Of a stretch of 64,000 nt of DNA, positions 18,763-28,446 are shown one piece after another. The notes below the pieces were generated by a model. That model had not been told where the DNA came from. It ran no database searches and saw nothing but the letters and a program-made list of their open reading frames with translations. Positions within the stretch are counted from its first letter, which is position 1. Each line of letters starts with the position of its first letter. The stretch comes from Pseudomonas sp. ANT_H12B (GTDB lineage Bacteria > Pseudomonadota > Gammaproteobacteria > Pseudomonadales > Pseudomonadaceae): NCBI RefSeq assembly GCF_008369325.1, contig NZ_VOBI01000006.1, positions 124,001-188,000 of the forward strand. The letters run 5' to 3'. The position numbers and the translations under genes are program-made.

Positions 18763-19560
18763 TCAGGCGAAAATCGTCACGGTCTGCCGGCTCATGGCAA
18801 TCAACTGACCGTCCGCGCTCCACAGCTTCGCGGCCGCGTGACCGTAGCCGTCGGCGGCATGCTCGATTTCGACGAAGTATTTGCACCAGTTCAGCGTGCT
18901 CAACTCAAGCAACGGCTGAACGAACTCGATGGTCCAGGTCAGCGTGCTGCCCATTGCCGGTTTCTTCAGATGCGGCAACAGCGCCGGCGGCCAGGCGTCC
19001 ACCAGCGCCAGAATATGCGATTCACTGACGGCCTCTTCCTTCACATCCCCACGCAAGCGCACCCAGCCACCCATCTCGCGGGATTTGTTGCCGGTGAACG
19101 GCAGACCGCCGACGCTCCAGCGCATGGCTAAGTGACGCATGAATTCCGGGGTCACGCCTTTGAGGTAAGGCAGTTCCTGGCAGTCGTCCCAGTGCTTCAT
19201 TTCGGGTGCAGGCTCGGCCGTCACTGCCACTTCCGACGGTCGCGAGGCGCCGAAGCTGCCCTGGACCAACGTCACCACCTGGCCTTTCTGCATCGCTCGG
19301 CCCAGCACCTGGCTGACAGCCTTGCCTTCGCGCAACACATCGACTTCGAAACTGACCGGCACTTCAGGCTCGACCGGCCCGACGAAGGTGATTGCCAGCG
19401 AGCGTACCGGACGATCCGCCGGAACCTTTGCGCGCATGGCTTCGTACTGCAAGGCGGCCACCAGGCCACCGAAACTGGCCCGCCCCTGAGCCCATTCGGC
19501 CGGGATAGACAGCTCCAGCGGCTGGCTGCGGACAGCATCGAGCAGATCGGAAAAGCGCAT
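18763..19560 (-). CDS. acyl-CoA thioesterase, TesB-like double hot-dog
   Basis: A 265-residue protein with two hot-dog repeats. The first has WAQGRASFGGLVAALQYEAM and SLAITFVGPVEPE, matching the FGG...A and F..P signatures of the thioesterase-like superfamily (4HBT_3). The second ends with TLTWTIEFVQPL and HAAAKLWSADGQLIAMSRQTV, close to TesB C-termini. It probably hydrolyses acyl-CoA esters, substrate unknown. GAGG lies upstream of the ATG at 19560. Monocistronic. Confidence 0.85.
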   Translation of the reverse strand: MRFSDLLDAVRSQPLELSIPAEWAQGRASFGGLVAALQYEAMRAKVPADRPVRSLAITFVGPVEPEVPVSFEVDVLREGKAVSQVLGRAMQKGQVVTLVQGSFGASRPSEVAVTAEPAPEMKHWDDCQELPYLKGVTPEFMRHLAMRWSVGGLPFTGNKSREMGGWVRLRGDVKEEAVSESHILALVDAWPPALLPHLKKPAMGSTLTWTIEFVQPLLELSTLNWCKYFVEIEHAADGYGHAAAKLWSADGQLIAMSRQTVTIFA

Positions 19561-19700
19561 AAAAACCTCTAAGGCAGGAAAAGGATGAAGGGATCTTAAC
19601 CAGCCGTTGAGGACGGCACAGCGCTTATTCCGGCCAAAAGTACTGACAGAAGAGCCGCGCTTGGCTCGAACACACGTTCCCTGTTAAACATCAAACTAAT

Positions 19701-19722
19701 GCGGGAGCGGGCTTGCCCACAC
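19701..19722. repeat. single REP half-site
   Basis: GCGGGAGCGGGCTTGCCCACA is one half of the REP family seen at 18185 and 26276, here unpaired and slightly degenerate, in the gap between the thioesterase and CHAD genes. Confidence 0.7.
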
Positions 19723-19758
19723 CGGGTGGTGATCAGGCCCATTCGTTTTGCAGCGTTC

Positions 19759-20526
19759 TCAGGATTTGAAGCAAGAGGCGCTGAGTTTGTCGAGGACGCG
19801 GTCGGCGCGGCTTTCGGCCTTGGCCATGGTGGTTTTCCAGAGGGCGATGCAGGGCTGCAAATCAGCTTCCTGTTCGGCTTTGGCCAACCATTGCCAGCAA
19901 TCATGCCAATCACCCAGGGCGCCCTGTGCCGACTTCAATCGGGGCATCGCCGCTTTCGGCAATCGATCGAGTTCGGGATAGGCTTCGATGCCATAGCGCA
20001 CGCGCTTGATCAGCAGGCGCAGACGATGGCGATCATGGGCAGGATCATGCAAAGCCTGGTCGAGTTTCTTCCATTGCTTGGCCAGACGCTTCTCGATGCG
20101 TTTGCGCAAGCCCTTGAGCAAGCCCTGACGCTGGGAGGCCCGCAGAAAACGCGGAAAGGCATCAAGGATCATCAGCAACTGCGCCAGCTCCGGGCTCACC
20201 GATACCACCGGATAAGCCTCGGCCATCTGTGCCATACGCCGTTGCGCGGCCTCGGGTTGATCGTGCTGCAGCAAGTACGCCGCCAGCACTTCGCGATCGC
20301 GCAACGGTGTGGTCAGGTCGCCGACCCCGGAGGCCGCCGCTTCCAGCTGTTCAACCCCCGGCAAGCCGCGCAATGGCCGCAACAGACTGCGCAATCGGCG
20401 AACCGTGGTGCGCAGGTCATGCAAGGCTTCAGGGTCGGTGCGCGCACTCAAGCGCGCCTGACAGGCCAGCAGCCGAACTTCCAGGCCCAGGACTCGAGCC
20501 ACCAACCGATCAACCAAGCCAGACAT
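19759..20526 (-). CDS. CHAD-domain protein
   Basis: A 255-residue helical protein. The conserved histidine is in LHDLRTTVRRLRSLLRPLRG, and DRHRLRLLIKRVRYGIEAYPEL and LGDWHDCWQWL follow, the conserved segments of CHAD domains. CHAD proteins bind inorganic polyphosphate and often accompany CYTH or polyphosphate genes. The ATG at 20526 has GGGAG at good spacing; a GTG three bases upstream is also in frame. The lipoprotein gene lies just upstream on the same strand and may be co-transcribed. Confidence 0.87.
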   Translation of the reverse strand: MSGLVDRLVARVLGLEVRLLACQARLSARTDPEALHDLRTTVRRLRSLLRPLRGLPGVEQLEAAASGVGDLTTPLRDREVLAAYLLQHDQPEAAQRRMAQMAEAYPVVSVSPELAQLLMILDAFPRFLRASQRQGLLKGLRKRIEKRLAKQWKKLDQALHDPAHDRHRLRLLIKRVRYGIEAYPELDRLPKAAMPRLKSAQGALGDWHDCWQWLAKAEQEADLQPCIALWKTTMAKAESRADRVLDKLSASCFKS

Positions 20527-20571
20527 CACTTGCTCCCTGAATCGAATTTCCCCTATTGCCTACATCACGCC

Positions 20572-20850
20572 TCAACGCCCGGCGCGCGACTCACGAATGT
20601 AGAAACGCGCCTTCTCGGCCTTCTTGGTGCAGCCCTCAAACGCTTCGAATTGCTGTTGGGTCTTGGCGCCGGTCAGCAACGACAGGGCCTTGGAGTAACT
20701 GACGGTCCCGGCAAAACCTTCAGCCTTGGCCAGGTCCAGCTCATGCCACGCGGCATCGATCCCGCTACCGCAGCTGTCACGGTAAGCAGTTTTACCGGCA
20801 CAACCGGCGAGTGCCAGGGCAATCAAAGGCACACAGATCCAGGCTTTCAT
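20572..20850 (-). CDS. small putative lipoprotein
   Basis: A 92-residue protein starting MKAWICVPLIALALAGCAGK: a type-II signal peptide with lipobox LALAGC, so the mature protein would be lipid-anchored at the cysteine. The remainder is charged and helical (AWHELDLAKAEGFAG, SYSKALSLLTGAKTQQQFEAF, CTKKAEKARFYIRESR). I recognise it as a conserved pseudomonad lipoprotein without known function. It could share a transcript with the CHAD gene 46 bp downstream. Confidence 0.75.
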   Translation of the reverse strand: MKAWICVPLIALALAGCAGKTAYRDSCGSGIDAAWHELDLAKAEGFAGTVSYSKALSLLTGAKTQQQFEAFEGCTKKAEKARFYIRESRAGR

Positions 20851-21072
20851 CACTCACACCTCAAAAAATAGGTAAACAGTTATGCAGGTAAGACGGTCTG
20901 ATGCGTGAAAAGTGCCTTGGCCCCGCAGCAGAAACGCTAGCGCCTGAGAGAATACCCATCTGCCGCCGTTGAATGTCGAAAAAACGACGCCTTCCCCCAC
21001 CGAGCGACCTTAGCGATTGAAGCGCGCCCCTTGATGGGTGCATTGTTGAACCTTGTCAGACGAGGGCGATTC

Positions 21073-22119
21073 ATGAAAAAGCGTGTCGCACTGGTGCTGG
21101 GCTCTGGCGGGGCCCGGGGCTATGCCCATATCGGGGTCATTGAAGAGATTGAGCGACGTGGCTATGACATCGCCTGCATTGCCGGTTGTTCCATGGGCGC
21201 CGTGGTCGGCGGGATCTACGCTGCCGGCAAACTCAATGATTATCGCGACTGGATCGAGAGTCTGGACTACCTCGACGTCTTGCGCCTGGTGGACGTCAGT
21301 TTTCGTCTGGGCGCGATTCGCGGGGAGAAAGTGTTCGGGCAGATCCGCAAGATCGTCGGTGAGATCAATATCGAAGACCTGCGCATTCCCTACACGGCAG
21401 TGGCCACTGACCTGACCAACCAGCAGGAAATCTGGTTCCAGGAAGGCTGTCTGCACCAGGCCATGCGCGCCTCGGCAGCGATTCCCAGCCTGTTTACCCC
21501 GGTGATGCAGGGCAATCGCATGCTGGTGGACGGCGGTATCCTCAACCCTTTACCGATCGTGCCAGTGGTGTCGAGCCATTGCGACCTGATCATCGCGGTC
21601 AACCTCAACTCCACCAACCAGCGCCACTATCAATTGCCGGTGATCCAGCGCCCGGCGGCGTTCAAGACCCGTTTCGACAGCCTGATCAACTCGCTCGGTT
21701 CTAAATTGCCTTTCCGTCGCAAGCAGGCGGAACAATTGCTGCTGCTGGAAAAGGAAGCGTTGATGGCAGAGGCAGCCGAGATCAACCCTTGGGTCGAATC
21801 CGCCGAACCCGAAGCCCAGCAGCCGGCAGCCGCCCCTGAACGCGACGGCGCGCCGAAGTCCGCCACCGGTTCTTTCATCATCGACAACGTCGGGCCGGCG
21901 TCCTTGCTGGACCTGATCAACCAGAGTTTCGAGGTGATGCAGACCTCATTGGCGCAGTACAAAATCGCCGGGTATCCGCCGGATATCTTGATCAACGTGC
22001 CGAAGCGCGTGTGCCGGTTTTTCGAGTTCTATAAAGCACCGGAGCTGATCGCGCTAGGGCGGGAGATTGCGCGCGACACGCTGGATCGGTATGAGAATGA
22101 GCAGAAGCGGGATTCTTGA
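21073..22119 (+). CDS. patatin-like phospholipase (RssA/NTE type)
   Basis: A 348-residue serine esterase of the patatin fold. The oxyanion loop GSGGARGYAHIGV is at residues 10-22, the nucleophile elbow GCSMG follows, and the catalytic aspartate is in VDGGILNPLP. Thus the Ser-Asp dyad is complete. It likely acts on lysophospholipids or fatty-acyl esters in the cytoplasm. A Pro/Ala/Glu-rich linker (about 255-280) precedes a C-terminal segment typical of the pseudomonad members. ACGAGGGC lies upstream of the ATG at 21073; earlier in-frame ATGs lack a site. Confidence 0.87.
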   Translation: MKKRVALVLGSGGARGYAHIGVIEEIERRGYDIACIAGCSMGAVVGGIYAAGKLNDYRDWIESLDYLDVLRLVDVSFRLGAIRGEKVFGQIRKIVGEINIEDLRIPYTAVATDLTNQQEIWFQEGCLHQAMRASAAIPSLFTPVMQGNRMLVDGGILNPLPIVPVVSSHCDLIIAVNLNSTNQRHYQLPVIQRPAAFKTRFDSLINSLGSKLPFRRKQAEQLLLLEKEALMAEAAEINPWVESAEPEAQQPAAAPERDGAPKSATGSFIIDNVGPASLLDLINQSFEVMQTSLAQYKIAGYPPDILINVPKRVCRFFEFYKAPELIALGREIARDTLDRYENEQKRDS

Positions 22120-22124
22120 AAGGC

Positions 22125-22155
22125 GATCGTTCCCACGCTCTGCGTGGGAACGATC
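22125..22155. repeat. palindromic repeat (GATCGTTCCCACGC family) at the kdpE stop
   Basis: GATCGTTCCCACGCT and GCGTGGGAACGATC form a near-perfect hairpin that overlaps the kdpE stop codon and follows the patatin-like stop by 5 bp. The same repeat unit occurs twice between kdpC and kdpD (25552-25662). In this convergent junction it could terminate both transcripts. Confidence 0.85.
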
Positions 22156-22843
22156 AAGCATCAAGCAATCGATACCCTACCCCCGCCTCGGTCACGATAA
22201 ACCGCGGTTGAGTCGGATCATCCGCCAGCTTCTGCCGCAAATGCCCGACCACAATCCGCAAATAGTGACTGTCTTCGGTATGGGTCGGCCCCCAGATGTC
22301 CTTGAGCAGTTGCTGCTGGGTAATGACCCGCCCCGGATGCCGCGCCAGTTGCGCCAGCACTGCGTATTCCTTGCGGGTCAACGCCACTTCGGTGCCATCG
22401 AGCAGCACCCGGCGATACGCCAGGTCCACGGTCAACGGGCCGAACGTCAGCGCCGCTTGTTGGGCTTCTCCCGCCGGGACCTGACGCAGCAACGCACGCA
22501 CCCGCGCAAGGAACTCCTGAATACCGAAGGGCTTGGTCACGTAGTCGTTGGCGCCGCCGTCCAGGGCCTCGACTTTCTGCCCTTCACTGGCGCGCACCGA
22601 GAGCACCAGCACCGGCACCGTCGACCATTGACGGAACTCACGCAGCACTTGCTGGCCGTCCATGTCCGGCAAACCGAGGTCGAGCACCAGCAGGTCCGGC
22701 TTGTTCAGCGCCGCCTGCGCCAGGCCTTCGGTGCCGGTACCGGCTTCCAGCACTTTGTAGCCTTGGGAGGCGAGGCTGATGCGCAGGAATTTGCGGATCT
22801 GCGGTTCGTCATCGATGACCAAAATGGTCGCGGTCTGGCTCAT
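22154..22843 (-). CDS. kdpE: K+-responsive response regulator KdpE
   Basis: A 229-residue OmpR-type regulator. The receiver domain has the acidic pair VIDDEPQ, the phosphoacceptor Asp55 in LLVLDLGLPDMDG and the lysine in NDYVTKPF. The C-terminal winged helix includes RKEYAVLAQLARHPGRVITQQQLL and HYLRIVVGHLRQKL. Phosphorylated KdpE activates the kdp operon at low K+. The start at 22843 (MSQTATILV) matches family length (225-230); a longer start at 22861 is possible. It lies 37 bp after kdpD on the same strand. Confidence 0.93.
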   Translation of the reverse strand: MSQTATILVIDDEPQIRKFLRISLASQGYKVLEAGTGTEGLAQAALNKPDLLVLDLGLPDMDGQQVLREFRQWSTVPVLVLSVRASEGQKVEALDGGANDYVTKPFGIQEFLARVRALLRQVPAGEAQQAALTFGPLTVDLAYRRVLLDGTEVALTRKEYAVLAQLARHPGRVITQQQLLKDIWGPTHTEDSHYLRIVVGHLRQKLADDPTQPRFIVTEAGVGYRLLDA

Positions 22844-22879
22844 GGTTTCTGATCGCAGCATGGAGATATCCAAAGGGTA

Positions 22880-25531
22880 TCAGGCTTCACTTTCCAACCC
22901 CGGCTGTTCCTGCAACGGCAAGTGAAGGGTGATGCAGGTGCCGCGTCCCTCGATGCCGTCGGCGACGCTGATCCGCCCGCCATGAGCACCGACCATGCCC
23001 TGACAAATCGCCAACCCCAACCCGGTGCCCTGCCCGCCCCGATCACCGCGCGCGGCGGTGTAGAACATGTCGAAAATCTTCGCCCGCTCCTCTTCCGGTA
23101 TCCCCGGCCCCTCGTCGCTGACCGAGAAAAACAGCTCGCTGTCGTCGGCCCCTGCGCACAATTGCAGGCGCCCGTGAGACGGTGAAAACCGCGCGGCGTT
23201 TTCCAGCACATTGACCAGCGCCTGTTCGATCAGCGCGGCATGGACAAAGAGCAGCGGCAACTGCGCCGGTACATCGGTGCTGACCTGCAACGGCGCCAGC
23301 ACCGCGCGCAGGCGATTGAGTGCACTGCCAACGATGTCGGCCGGCGACACCCAGTCCCGCGCCAGCTTCAAGGCGCCGTGACCGAGGCGGGTCATGTCCA
23401 GCAGGTTTTGAATGTAGCGATCGAGGCGCTCGGCTTCATCGCGAGTGCCTTCGAGCAGTTCGCGGCGATCCTCCAGCGGGATGGCTTCACCCAGGGCCAA
23501 CAGGCTGTCGATGCTGCCGCGCATGGACGTCAGCGGCGTGCGCAGATCGTGGGACACCGAGGCCAGCAAAGCGCTGCGCAGTTGCTCGGTTTCGCCATGC
23601 AGCCGCGCCGCTTCCAGGTCCTCGGCCAACTGCGCTCGCGCCAGCGCCTGGGCCAGCGGCTGACTCAATGCGGTGAGCAAACGGCGGCGCTGACCGCTCA
23701 AGGTCTGGCCTTCTTTGGCGCACACGCCGAGCAACGCCAGCGGCCCGTCTTCCACCGACAACGGCCACCACCACCAGCGTCCCAACGGTAGCGTGCCGGT
23801 ACCCGCGCCCGCCGGTTGATCGTGTTGCCAGGCCCAATCCGCGGCGGCGCGTTCGGCTTCGGAGAACTCAAGCGGACCGCCGGTCTCGACTTTCCAGCCA
23901 CCCTGGCCATCGTGATTGAGCAGGCACAGTTGCAGATCGCTCCAGCCGTTGAGGTGCTGGGCGGCGGCGCTGACCACCGCCTGGCGATCGGTAGCGGCCG
24001 TGAGTTTGCGCGACAGGTCGAGCAGCTCGGTGGTCTCTTCCTGAGTGTCGCGCAACGCTTGCAACTGGCGCCGTTGCCGCGCTGCGAGATTACCGGTCAG
24101 CGCCGCCATCAGCAGGAAAAACAGCAAGGTCAGCACGTCTTCTTCGCGCTGGATGCTGAAGGAGAAGTTAGGCGGGATGAACAGGAAGTCATAGGTCAGA
24201 AACGACAGCGCCGCACAGGCCAGTGCCGGGCCGAGACTGCTTCGCACCGCCACCAGCAGAACGGCAGCGAGGAATACCAGCGAGATGTTCGGCAGCGGCA
24301 AAACACTTGCCACTGCCCAGGCCAAAGCACTGGCCAAAATCGTAGCGACCACGGCCAATGCGTAGTCAAACCAGACCAACGCCTGCGCCGAACGCTGGCG
24401 TGGCGGGTGTTGTTCGTGATCGCTGTCGAGGACGTTGATTTCCAGTCCGCGAGCATCGCGCAGCAAGCGTGACGCCAACCCACCACCAAACAACCGCCGA
24501 CGCAAACGCTGCCGGGACTGGCCCACCAGCACCAGACTGGCGCGGCGTTCGGCGGCGTGTTGGATCAAGGTTTTCGCCACCTCGCCGGCCCGCAACAAAA
24601 CCACTTCGCCGCCGAGCCGTTCGGCCAGTTGCTGGGCGCTTTGCAGGCGCAGACGAGACTGCTCGTCGCGCACGCTGCCGTTGTCCACGTGCACCAGGCT
24701 CCATGGCAGATGCCGACGCTGGGCGACACGACTGGCGTGACGCACCAGGCGCTCGGCCTGGGCATCGCCATCGACGCCGACCAGCAAACGACCACGCACC
24801 GCCGGCGCAGCTTGCCCCAATTGGCGATACCCCTGGGCCAGGTCGTTATCGACCTGGGCCGCGGCGGTTTGCATCGCCAGTTCGCGTAGCGCCGTGAGGT
24901 TGGTCTGGGTGAAGAATGCATCGATGGCCGCCCTCGCCTGCTCGGGCACGTAGACCTTGCCATCGCGCAGACGCTCAAGCAGTTCGCGCGGCGGCAGGTC
25001 AATCAGCAACAGCTCAAAGGCTTCTTGCAGGACCCAGTCCGGCAGGGTTTCGCGAACCTGCACGCCGGTGATCCCGCGCACTTGATCGTTGAGACTTTCC
25101 AGGTGCTGAACGTTGACCGTGGTGAAGACGTCGATGCCAGCGGCGAGCAGTTCCTGAATGTCTTGCCAGCGCTTGGCGTGGCGGCTGCCGGGGGCGTTGG
25201 TGTGCGCCAGTTCGTCGACCAGCACCAGTTTCGGCTGGGCGGCGAGCAGGCCGTCGAGGTCCATTTCTTCGAGCATCACGCCACGGTATTCCGAGCGCAC
25301 CAACGGCTGCTGGGGCAAGCCACCTAGCAGCGCTTCGGTTTCGGCGCGGCCATGGGTTTCGACCACGCCGGCAATGACTTTCACGCCCTGGCGCAGTTGG
25401 GTGTGGGCCGCTTGCAGCATGGCGTAGGTCTTGCCGACACCGGGTGCGGCGCCGAGGAACACCTTGAGCCGGCCACGGCCATCCCGGGGTAGATCTGCTA
25501 ACAGCGCGTCGGCGCGGCCGGAATCACTCAT
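22880..25531 (-). CDS. kdpD: sensor histidine kinase KdpD
   Basis: An 883-residue osmosensor/K+ kinase. Domains in order: KdpD N-terminal ATP-binding domain (Walker A GAAPGVGKT, 27-35; VDELAHTN), a USP-like domain (about 250-370), four membrane helices (about 400-490), a GAF-like region, the HisKA box SVSHDLRTPLTSMRG (His about 665) and an ATPase domain with NVLENAARFSP, DEGPGIPEE and GQGTGLGLAI. It phosphorylates KdpE when K+ is limiting. The start at 25531 lies downstream of a repeat cluster that separates it from kdpC. Confidence 0.94.
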   Translation of the reverse strand: MSDSGRADALLADLPRDGRGRLKVFLGAAPGVGKTYAMLQAAHTQLRQGVKVIAGVVETHGRAETEALLGGLPQQPLVRSEYRGVMLEEMDLDGLLAAQPKLVLVDELAHTNAPGSRHAKRWQDIQELLAAGIDVFTTVNVQHLESLNDQVRGITGVQVRETLPDWVLQEAFELLLIDLPPRELLERLRDGKVYVPEQARAAIDAFFTQTNLTALRELAMQTAAAQVDNDLAQGYRQLGQAAPAVRGRLLVGVDGDAQAERLVRHASRVAQRRHLPWSLVHVDNGSVRDEQSRLRLQSAQQLAERLGGEVVLLRAGEVAKTLIQHAAERRASLVLVGQSRQRLRRRLFGGGLASRLLRDARGLEINVLDSDHEQHPPRQRSAQALVWFDYALAVVATILASALAWAVASVLPLPNISLVFLAAVLLVAVRSSLGPALACAALSFLTYDFLFIPPNFSFSIQREEDVLTLLFFLLMAALTGNLAARQRRQLQALRDTQEETTELLDLSRKLTAATDRQAVVSAAAQHLNGWSDLQLCLLNHDGQGGWKVETGGPLEFSEAERAAADWAWQHDQPAGAGTGTLPLGRWWWWPLSVEDGPLALLGVCAKEGQTLSGQRRRLLTALSQPLAQALARAQLAEDLEAARLHGETEQLRSALLASVSHDLRTPLTSMRGSIDSLLALGEAIPLEDRRELLEGTRDEAERLDRYIQNLLDMTRLGHGALKLARDWVSPADIVGSALNRLRAVLAPLQVSTDVPAQLPLLFVHAALIEQALVNVLENAARFSPSHGRLQLCAGADDSELFFSVSDEGPGIPEEERAKIFDMFYTAARGDRGGQGTGLGLAICQGMVGAHGGRISVADGIEGRGTCITLHLPLQEQPGLESEA

Positions 25532-25551
25532 GCTTGAAGTTCTCTCTAATT

Positions 25552-25662
25552 GATCGTTCCCACGCTCCGCGTGGGAATGCAGCCCGGGACGCTCCGCGTC
25601 CCCTTCAGAGCCGAACGCGGAGCGTCCGTTGATGCATTCCCACGCAGAGCGTGGGAACGATC
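25552..25662. repeat. palindromic repeat cluster between kdpC and kdpD
   Basis: Two inverted copies of the GATCGTTCCCACGCtcCGCGTGGGAA unit (25552-25577 and about 25636-25662) flank two shorter hairpins, GGGACGCtccGCGTCCC (25587-25603) and a GACGCTCCGCGTTC-like element. The outer copies pair with each other over the whole unit. It fills almost the entire 136-bp kdpC-kdpD gap and so lies inside an operon. Confidence 0.88.
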
Positions 25663-25667
25663 ATCTT

Positions 25668-26213
25668 CTACAGGTTTTCCAGCGCCATGTTCAGCGCCAG
25701 CACATTCACCACCGGTGGACCAACGAGCGGCTGCTCGATGTGCGCCTCCATCAGTTGGGCAAGCGTAGACACCGGCAGATTGCGCGCGGCCGCAACTCGC
25801 GCCAGTTGATAGGCAATCGCGGCCGGTGGCAAGTGTGGATCGAGCCCGCTGCCGGAGGTGGTCAGCATCGCCAACGGCACCGGCCCCTGGCCTGGCACCA
25901 GCAGTTTGTTGGCGTCGTCGATCACGCGAGTGGCCAGGGCCGGGTTGCTTGGCGACAGGTTGCTGGCACTGCTCGACACAGTGGCGAAAGCGCCGGCCGA
26001 TGGCCGTGGGTGGAACCAGGCGTCACCGACGAAATCCTGGGCAATCTGCGATGAGCCACGGACCTTGCCGTCGGCGTCGTGTACCAGGCTGCCATTGGCC
26101 TGGTCCGGGAAAGCGACCTGGGCAATGCCGGTAACCACCAAGGGGTAGGCGACGCCGGTGATCAGGGTCATCAGCACCAGCAGGCTCAGAGCCGGACGTA
26201 TCATTGTGGACAT
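25668..26213 (-). CDS. kdpC: K+-transporting ATPase subunit C
   Basis: A 181-residue single-pass protein (membrane helix at about 8-30: [22 protein letters not shown]). It has the conserved [33 protein letters not shown] and [23 protein letters not shown] segments. KdpC stabilises the KdpFABC complex and raises ATP affinity of KdpB. GAGGATTTTGAA precedes the ATG at 26213; a longer upstream start is unlikely. An inverted REP pair separates it from kdpB. Confidence 0.93.
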   Translation of the reverse strand: MSTMIRPALSLLVLMTLITGVAYPLVVTGIAQVAFPDQANGSLVHDADGKVRGSSQIAQDFVGDAWFHPRPSAGAFATVSSSASNLSPSNPALATRVIDDANKLLVPGQGPVPLAMLTTSGSGLDPHLPPAAIAYQLARVAAARNLPVSTLAQLMEAHIEQPLVGPPVVNVLALNMALENL

Positions 26214-26275
26214 TTCAAAATCCTCGAATTCAGAGATCACTACCGCGTTCGTTCAGACTCATCGCGGTGTATTCA

Positions 26276-26338
26276 TCGCGGGCAAGCCCGCTCCCACAAA
26301 AGCACCACAGTTCACTGTGGGAGCGGGCTTGCCCGCGA
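26276..26338. repeat. inverted REP pair between kdpB and kdpC
   Basis: TCGCGGGCAAGCCCGCTCCCAC (26276-26297) and its reverse complement (26317-26338) sit in the 157-bp kdpB-kdpC junction. The arms could pair as a 22-bp stem in the operon mRNA. Confidence 0.9.
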
Positions 26339-26370
26339 TGGCGGCGTGTCTGACACACCGCCATTCAGGG

Positions 26371-28428
26371 TCAAACCAGATGCAACGCCGTCAACAGCAT
26401 GTCGATCGCCTTGATACCCACAAATGGCACCAGAATCCCGCCCACCCCGTAGATCAGCAGATTGCGTCGCAACAACGCTGCAGCGCTCGCGGCCTGCACC
26501 CGCACACCGCGCAATGCCAACGGAATCAGCACCACAATGATCAAGGCATTGAACACAATCGCCGACAGAATCGCGCTCTGCGGACTGCTCAAGTGCATGA
26601 CGTTCAGCACGCCCAGTTGCGGGTAGATCGAGGCAAACAGCGCCGGCAAAATCGCGAAGTATTTGGCCACGTCGTTAGCAATGGAAAACGTCGTCAGCGC
26701 ACCTCGGGTCACCAGCAATTCCTTGCCGATCTGCACCACGTCCAGCAGCTTGGTCGGGTCGCTGTCGAGGTCGACCATGTTCGCCGCTTCGCGCGCCGCT
26801 TGTGTGCCGTCGTTCATCGCCATGCCGACGTCTGCCTGCGCCAGGGCCGGGGCGTCGTTGGCGCCGTCGCCACACATGGCAACCAGACGACCGTCGTTCT
26901 GTTCGTGACGGATGCGCGCCAGTTTCTTCTCCGGCGTGGCCTCGGCCAGCACGTCATCGACACCCGCTTCGGCGGCAATCGCTGCGGCGGTCAGGGGGTT
27001 GTCGCCGGTCACCATGACCGTGCGAATCCCCAGTTTGCGCAGCTCGGCGAAACGCTCGCGGATGCCGGGCTTGACCACGTCCTTGAGGTGGATCGCGCCG
27101 AGCAATTTACCGTCGGCGCAAACCAGCAACGGGGTGCCGCCGCTCTGGGCGATCTTGTCGATTTCCCGGGACAGTGGCGCAGCGAGATCGGCGCGTTTCA
27201 GGCCGACGAAGGCCAGCAGCGAATCCACGGCGCCTTTGCGATAAACGCGGCCCTGATAGTCGACACCGGACAGGCGCGTCTCGGCACTGAACGGCACGGC
27301 GGTCAGCAGCTCGGTGGATGGCTCAGGTTGTGGCTGAGTGCCGCGCAGGTATTCGACGATGGATTTACCTTCAGCGGTGTCGTCCGCCAACGAGGCGAAT
27401 AACGCACCTTCGGCGAGTTCCCTCGCGGTGACACCAGGCGCCGCGTAAACCGCGGTGCAACGACGGTTACCGAAGGTGATGGTGCCGGTCTTGTCCAGCA
27501 GCAGAACGTGCACGTCCCCCGCCGCTTCCACGGCGCGGCCGGACTTGGCAATCACGTTCAGGCGCACCAGACGGTCCATCCCGGCGATACCGATGGCCGA
27601 CAACAGACCGCCGATGGTGGTCGGAATCAGCGTGACCAATAACGCCGCCAGGAACACCAGCGGCAGGCTGCCGTTGGCGAAGTGGGCGAACGGTTGCAGG
27701 GTAACGACCACCAGCAGAAAGATCAGGGTCAGGCCGATCAGCAGGATGTCGAGCGCCACTTCGTTCGGGGTTTTCTGGCGTTTGGCGCCTTCGACCAGGG
27801 CGATCATGCGGTCGAGTGTCGACTCGCCAGGGTTGGCGGTGATGCGCACCAACAGCCAGTCGGACACCAGGCGAGTGTTGCCGGTAACGGCCGAACGGTC
27901 GCCGCCGGATTCACGAATCACTGGCGCAGATTCACCGGTAATTGCCGCTTCGTTGACTGCCGCGATGCCTTCAATCACCTCGCCGTCACCGGGAATCATC
28001 TCCCCCGCTTCGACGCGCACCACATCACCTTTTCGCAGGGTGGTGGCCGGCACGACTTGAAAGACGTCGTTGCTGGTCTTGCGCCGAGCACTCAGGCCTT
28101 CGCTACCGGCCTTCAGGCTGTCGGCGCGGGCCTTGCCGCGACCCTCGGCCAGCGCTTCGGCGAAGTTGGCGAACAGCACGGTGAACCACAGCCACAGGGC
28201 GATTTGCGCCGCGACGAAGGTCGGCACCGCCGGGTCGGGAATGAAGCACAGCACGGTGGTCAGGATCGCGGTCAGTTCGACCACCAGCATCACCGGCGCA
28301 CGCTGCAATTGCCGTGGGTCGAGCTTGACGAAGGCTTGCACCAGCGCCGGGCGCCACAGGGCCGAGATCGCGGTTTTCGGTTGTTCCGGCGCTTTGGCGA
28401 CGGCGGTTTTGCTTACAGGCATATTCAT
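26371..28428 (-). CDS. kdpB: K+-transporting P-type ATPase, catalytic subunit
   Basis: A 685-residue P1A-type ATPase. The phosphorylation site DKTGT is at about residue 313 in [16 protein letters not shown]. The actuator loop TGESAPV and the hinge [14 protein letters not shown] and [16 protein letters not shown] are complete. It hydrolyses ATP to drive K+ through KdpA. Length matches the family (682 in E. coli). Start ATG at 28428 (MNMPVSK), with AAGGA upstream; 18 bp after kdpA. Confidence 0.95.
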   Translation of the reverse strand: MNMPVSKTAVAKAPEQPKTAISALWRPALVQAFVKLDPRQLQRAPVMLVVELTAILTTVLCFIPDPAVPTFVAAQIALWLWFTVLFANFAEALAEGRGKARADSLKAGSEGLSARRKTSNDVFQVVPATTLRKGDVVRVEAGEMIPGDGEVIEGIAAVNEAAITGESAPVIRESGGDRSAVTGNTRLVSDWLLVRITANPGESTLDRMIALVEGAKRQKTPNEVALDILLIGLTLIFLLVVVTLQPFAHFANGSLPLVFLAALLVTLIPTTIGGLLSAIGIAGMDRLVRLNVIAKSGRAVEAAGDVHVLLLDKTGTITFGNRRCTAVYAAPGVTARELAEGALFASLADDTAEGKSIVEYLRGTQPQPEPSTELLTAVPFSAETRLSGVDYQGRVYRKGAVDSLLAFVGLKRADLAAPLSREIDKIAQSGGTPLLVCADGKLLGAIHLKDVVKPGIRERFAELRKLGIRTVMVTGDNPLTAAAIAAEAGVDDVLAEATPEKKLARIRHEQNDGRLVAMCGDGANDAPALAQADVGMAMNDGTQAAREAANMVDLDSDPTKLLDVVQIGKELLVTRGALTTFSIANDVAKYFAILPALFASIYPQLGVLNVMHLSSPQSAILSAIVFNALIIVVLIPLALRGVRVQAASAAALLRRNLLIYGVGGILVPFVGIKAIDMLLTALHLV

Positions 28429-28446
28429 GATGGATTCCTTAGCTCC

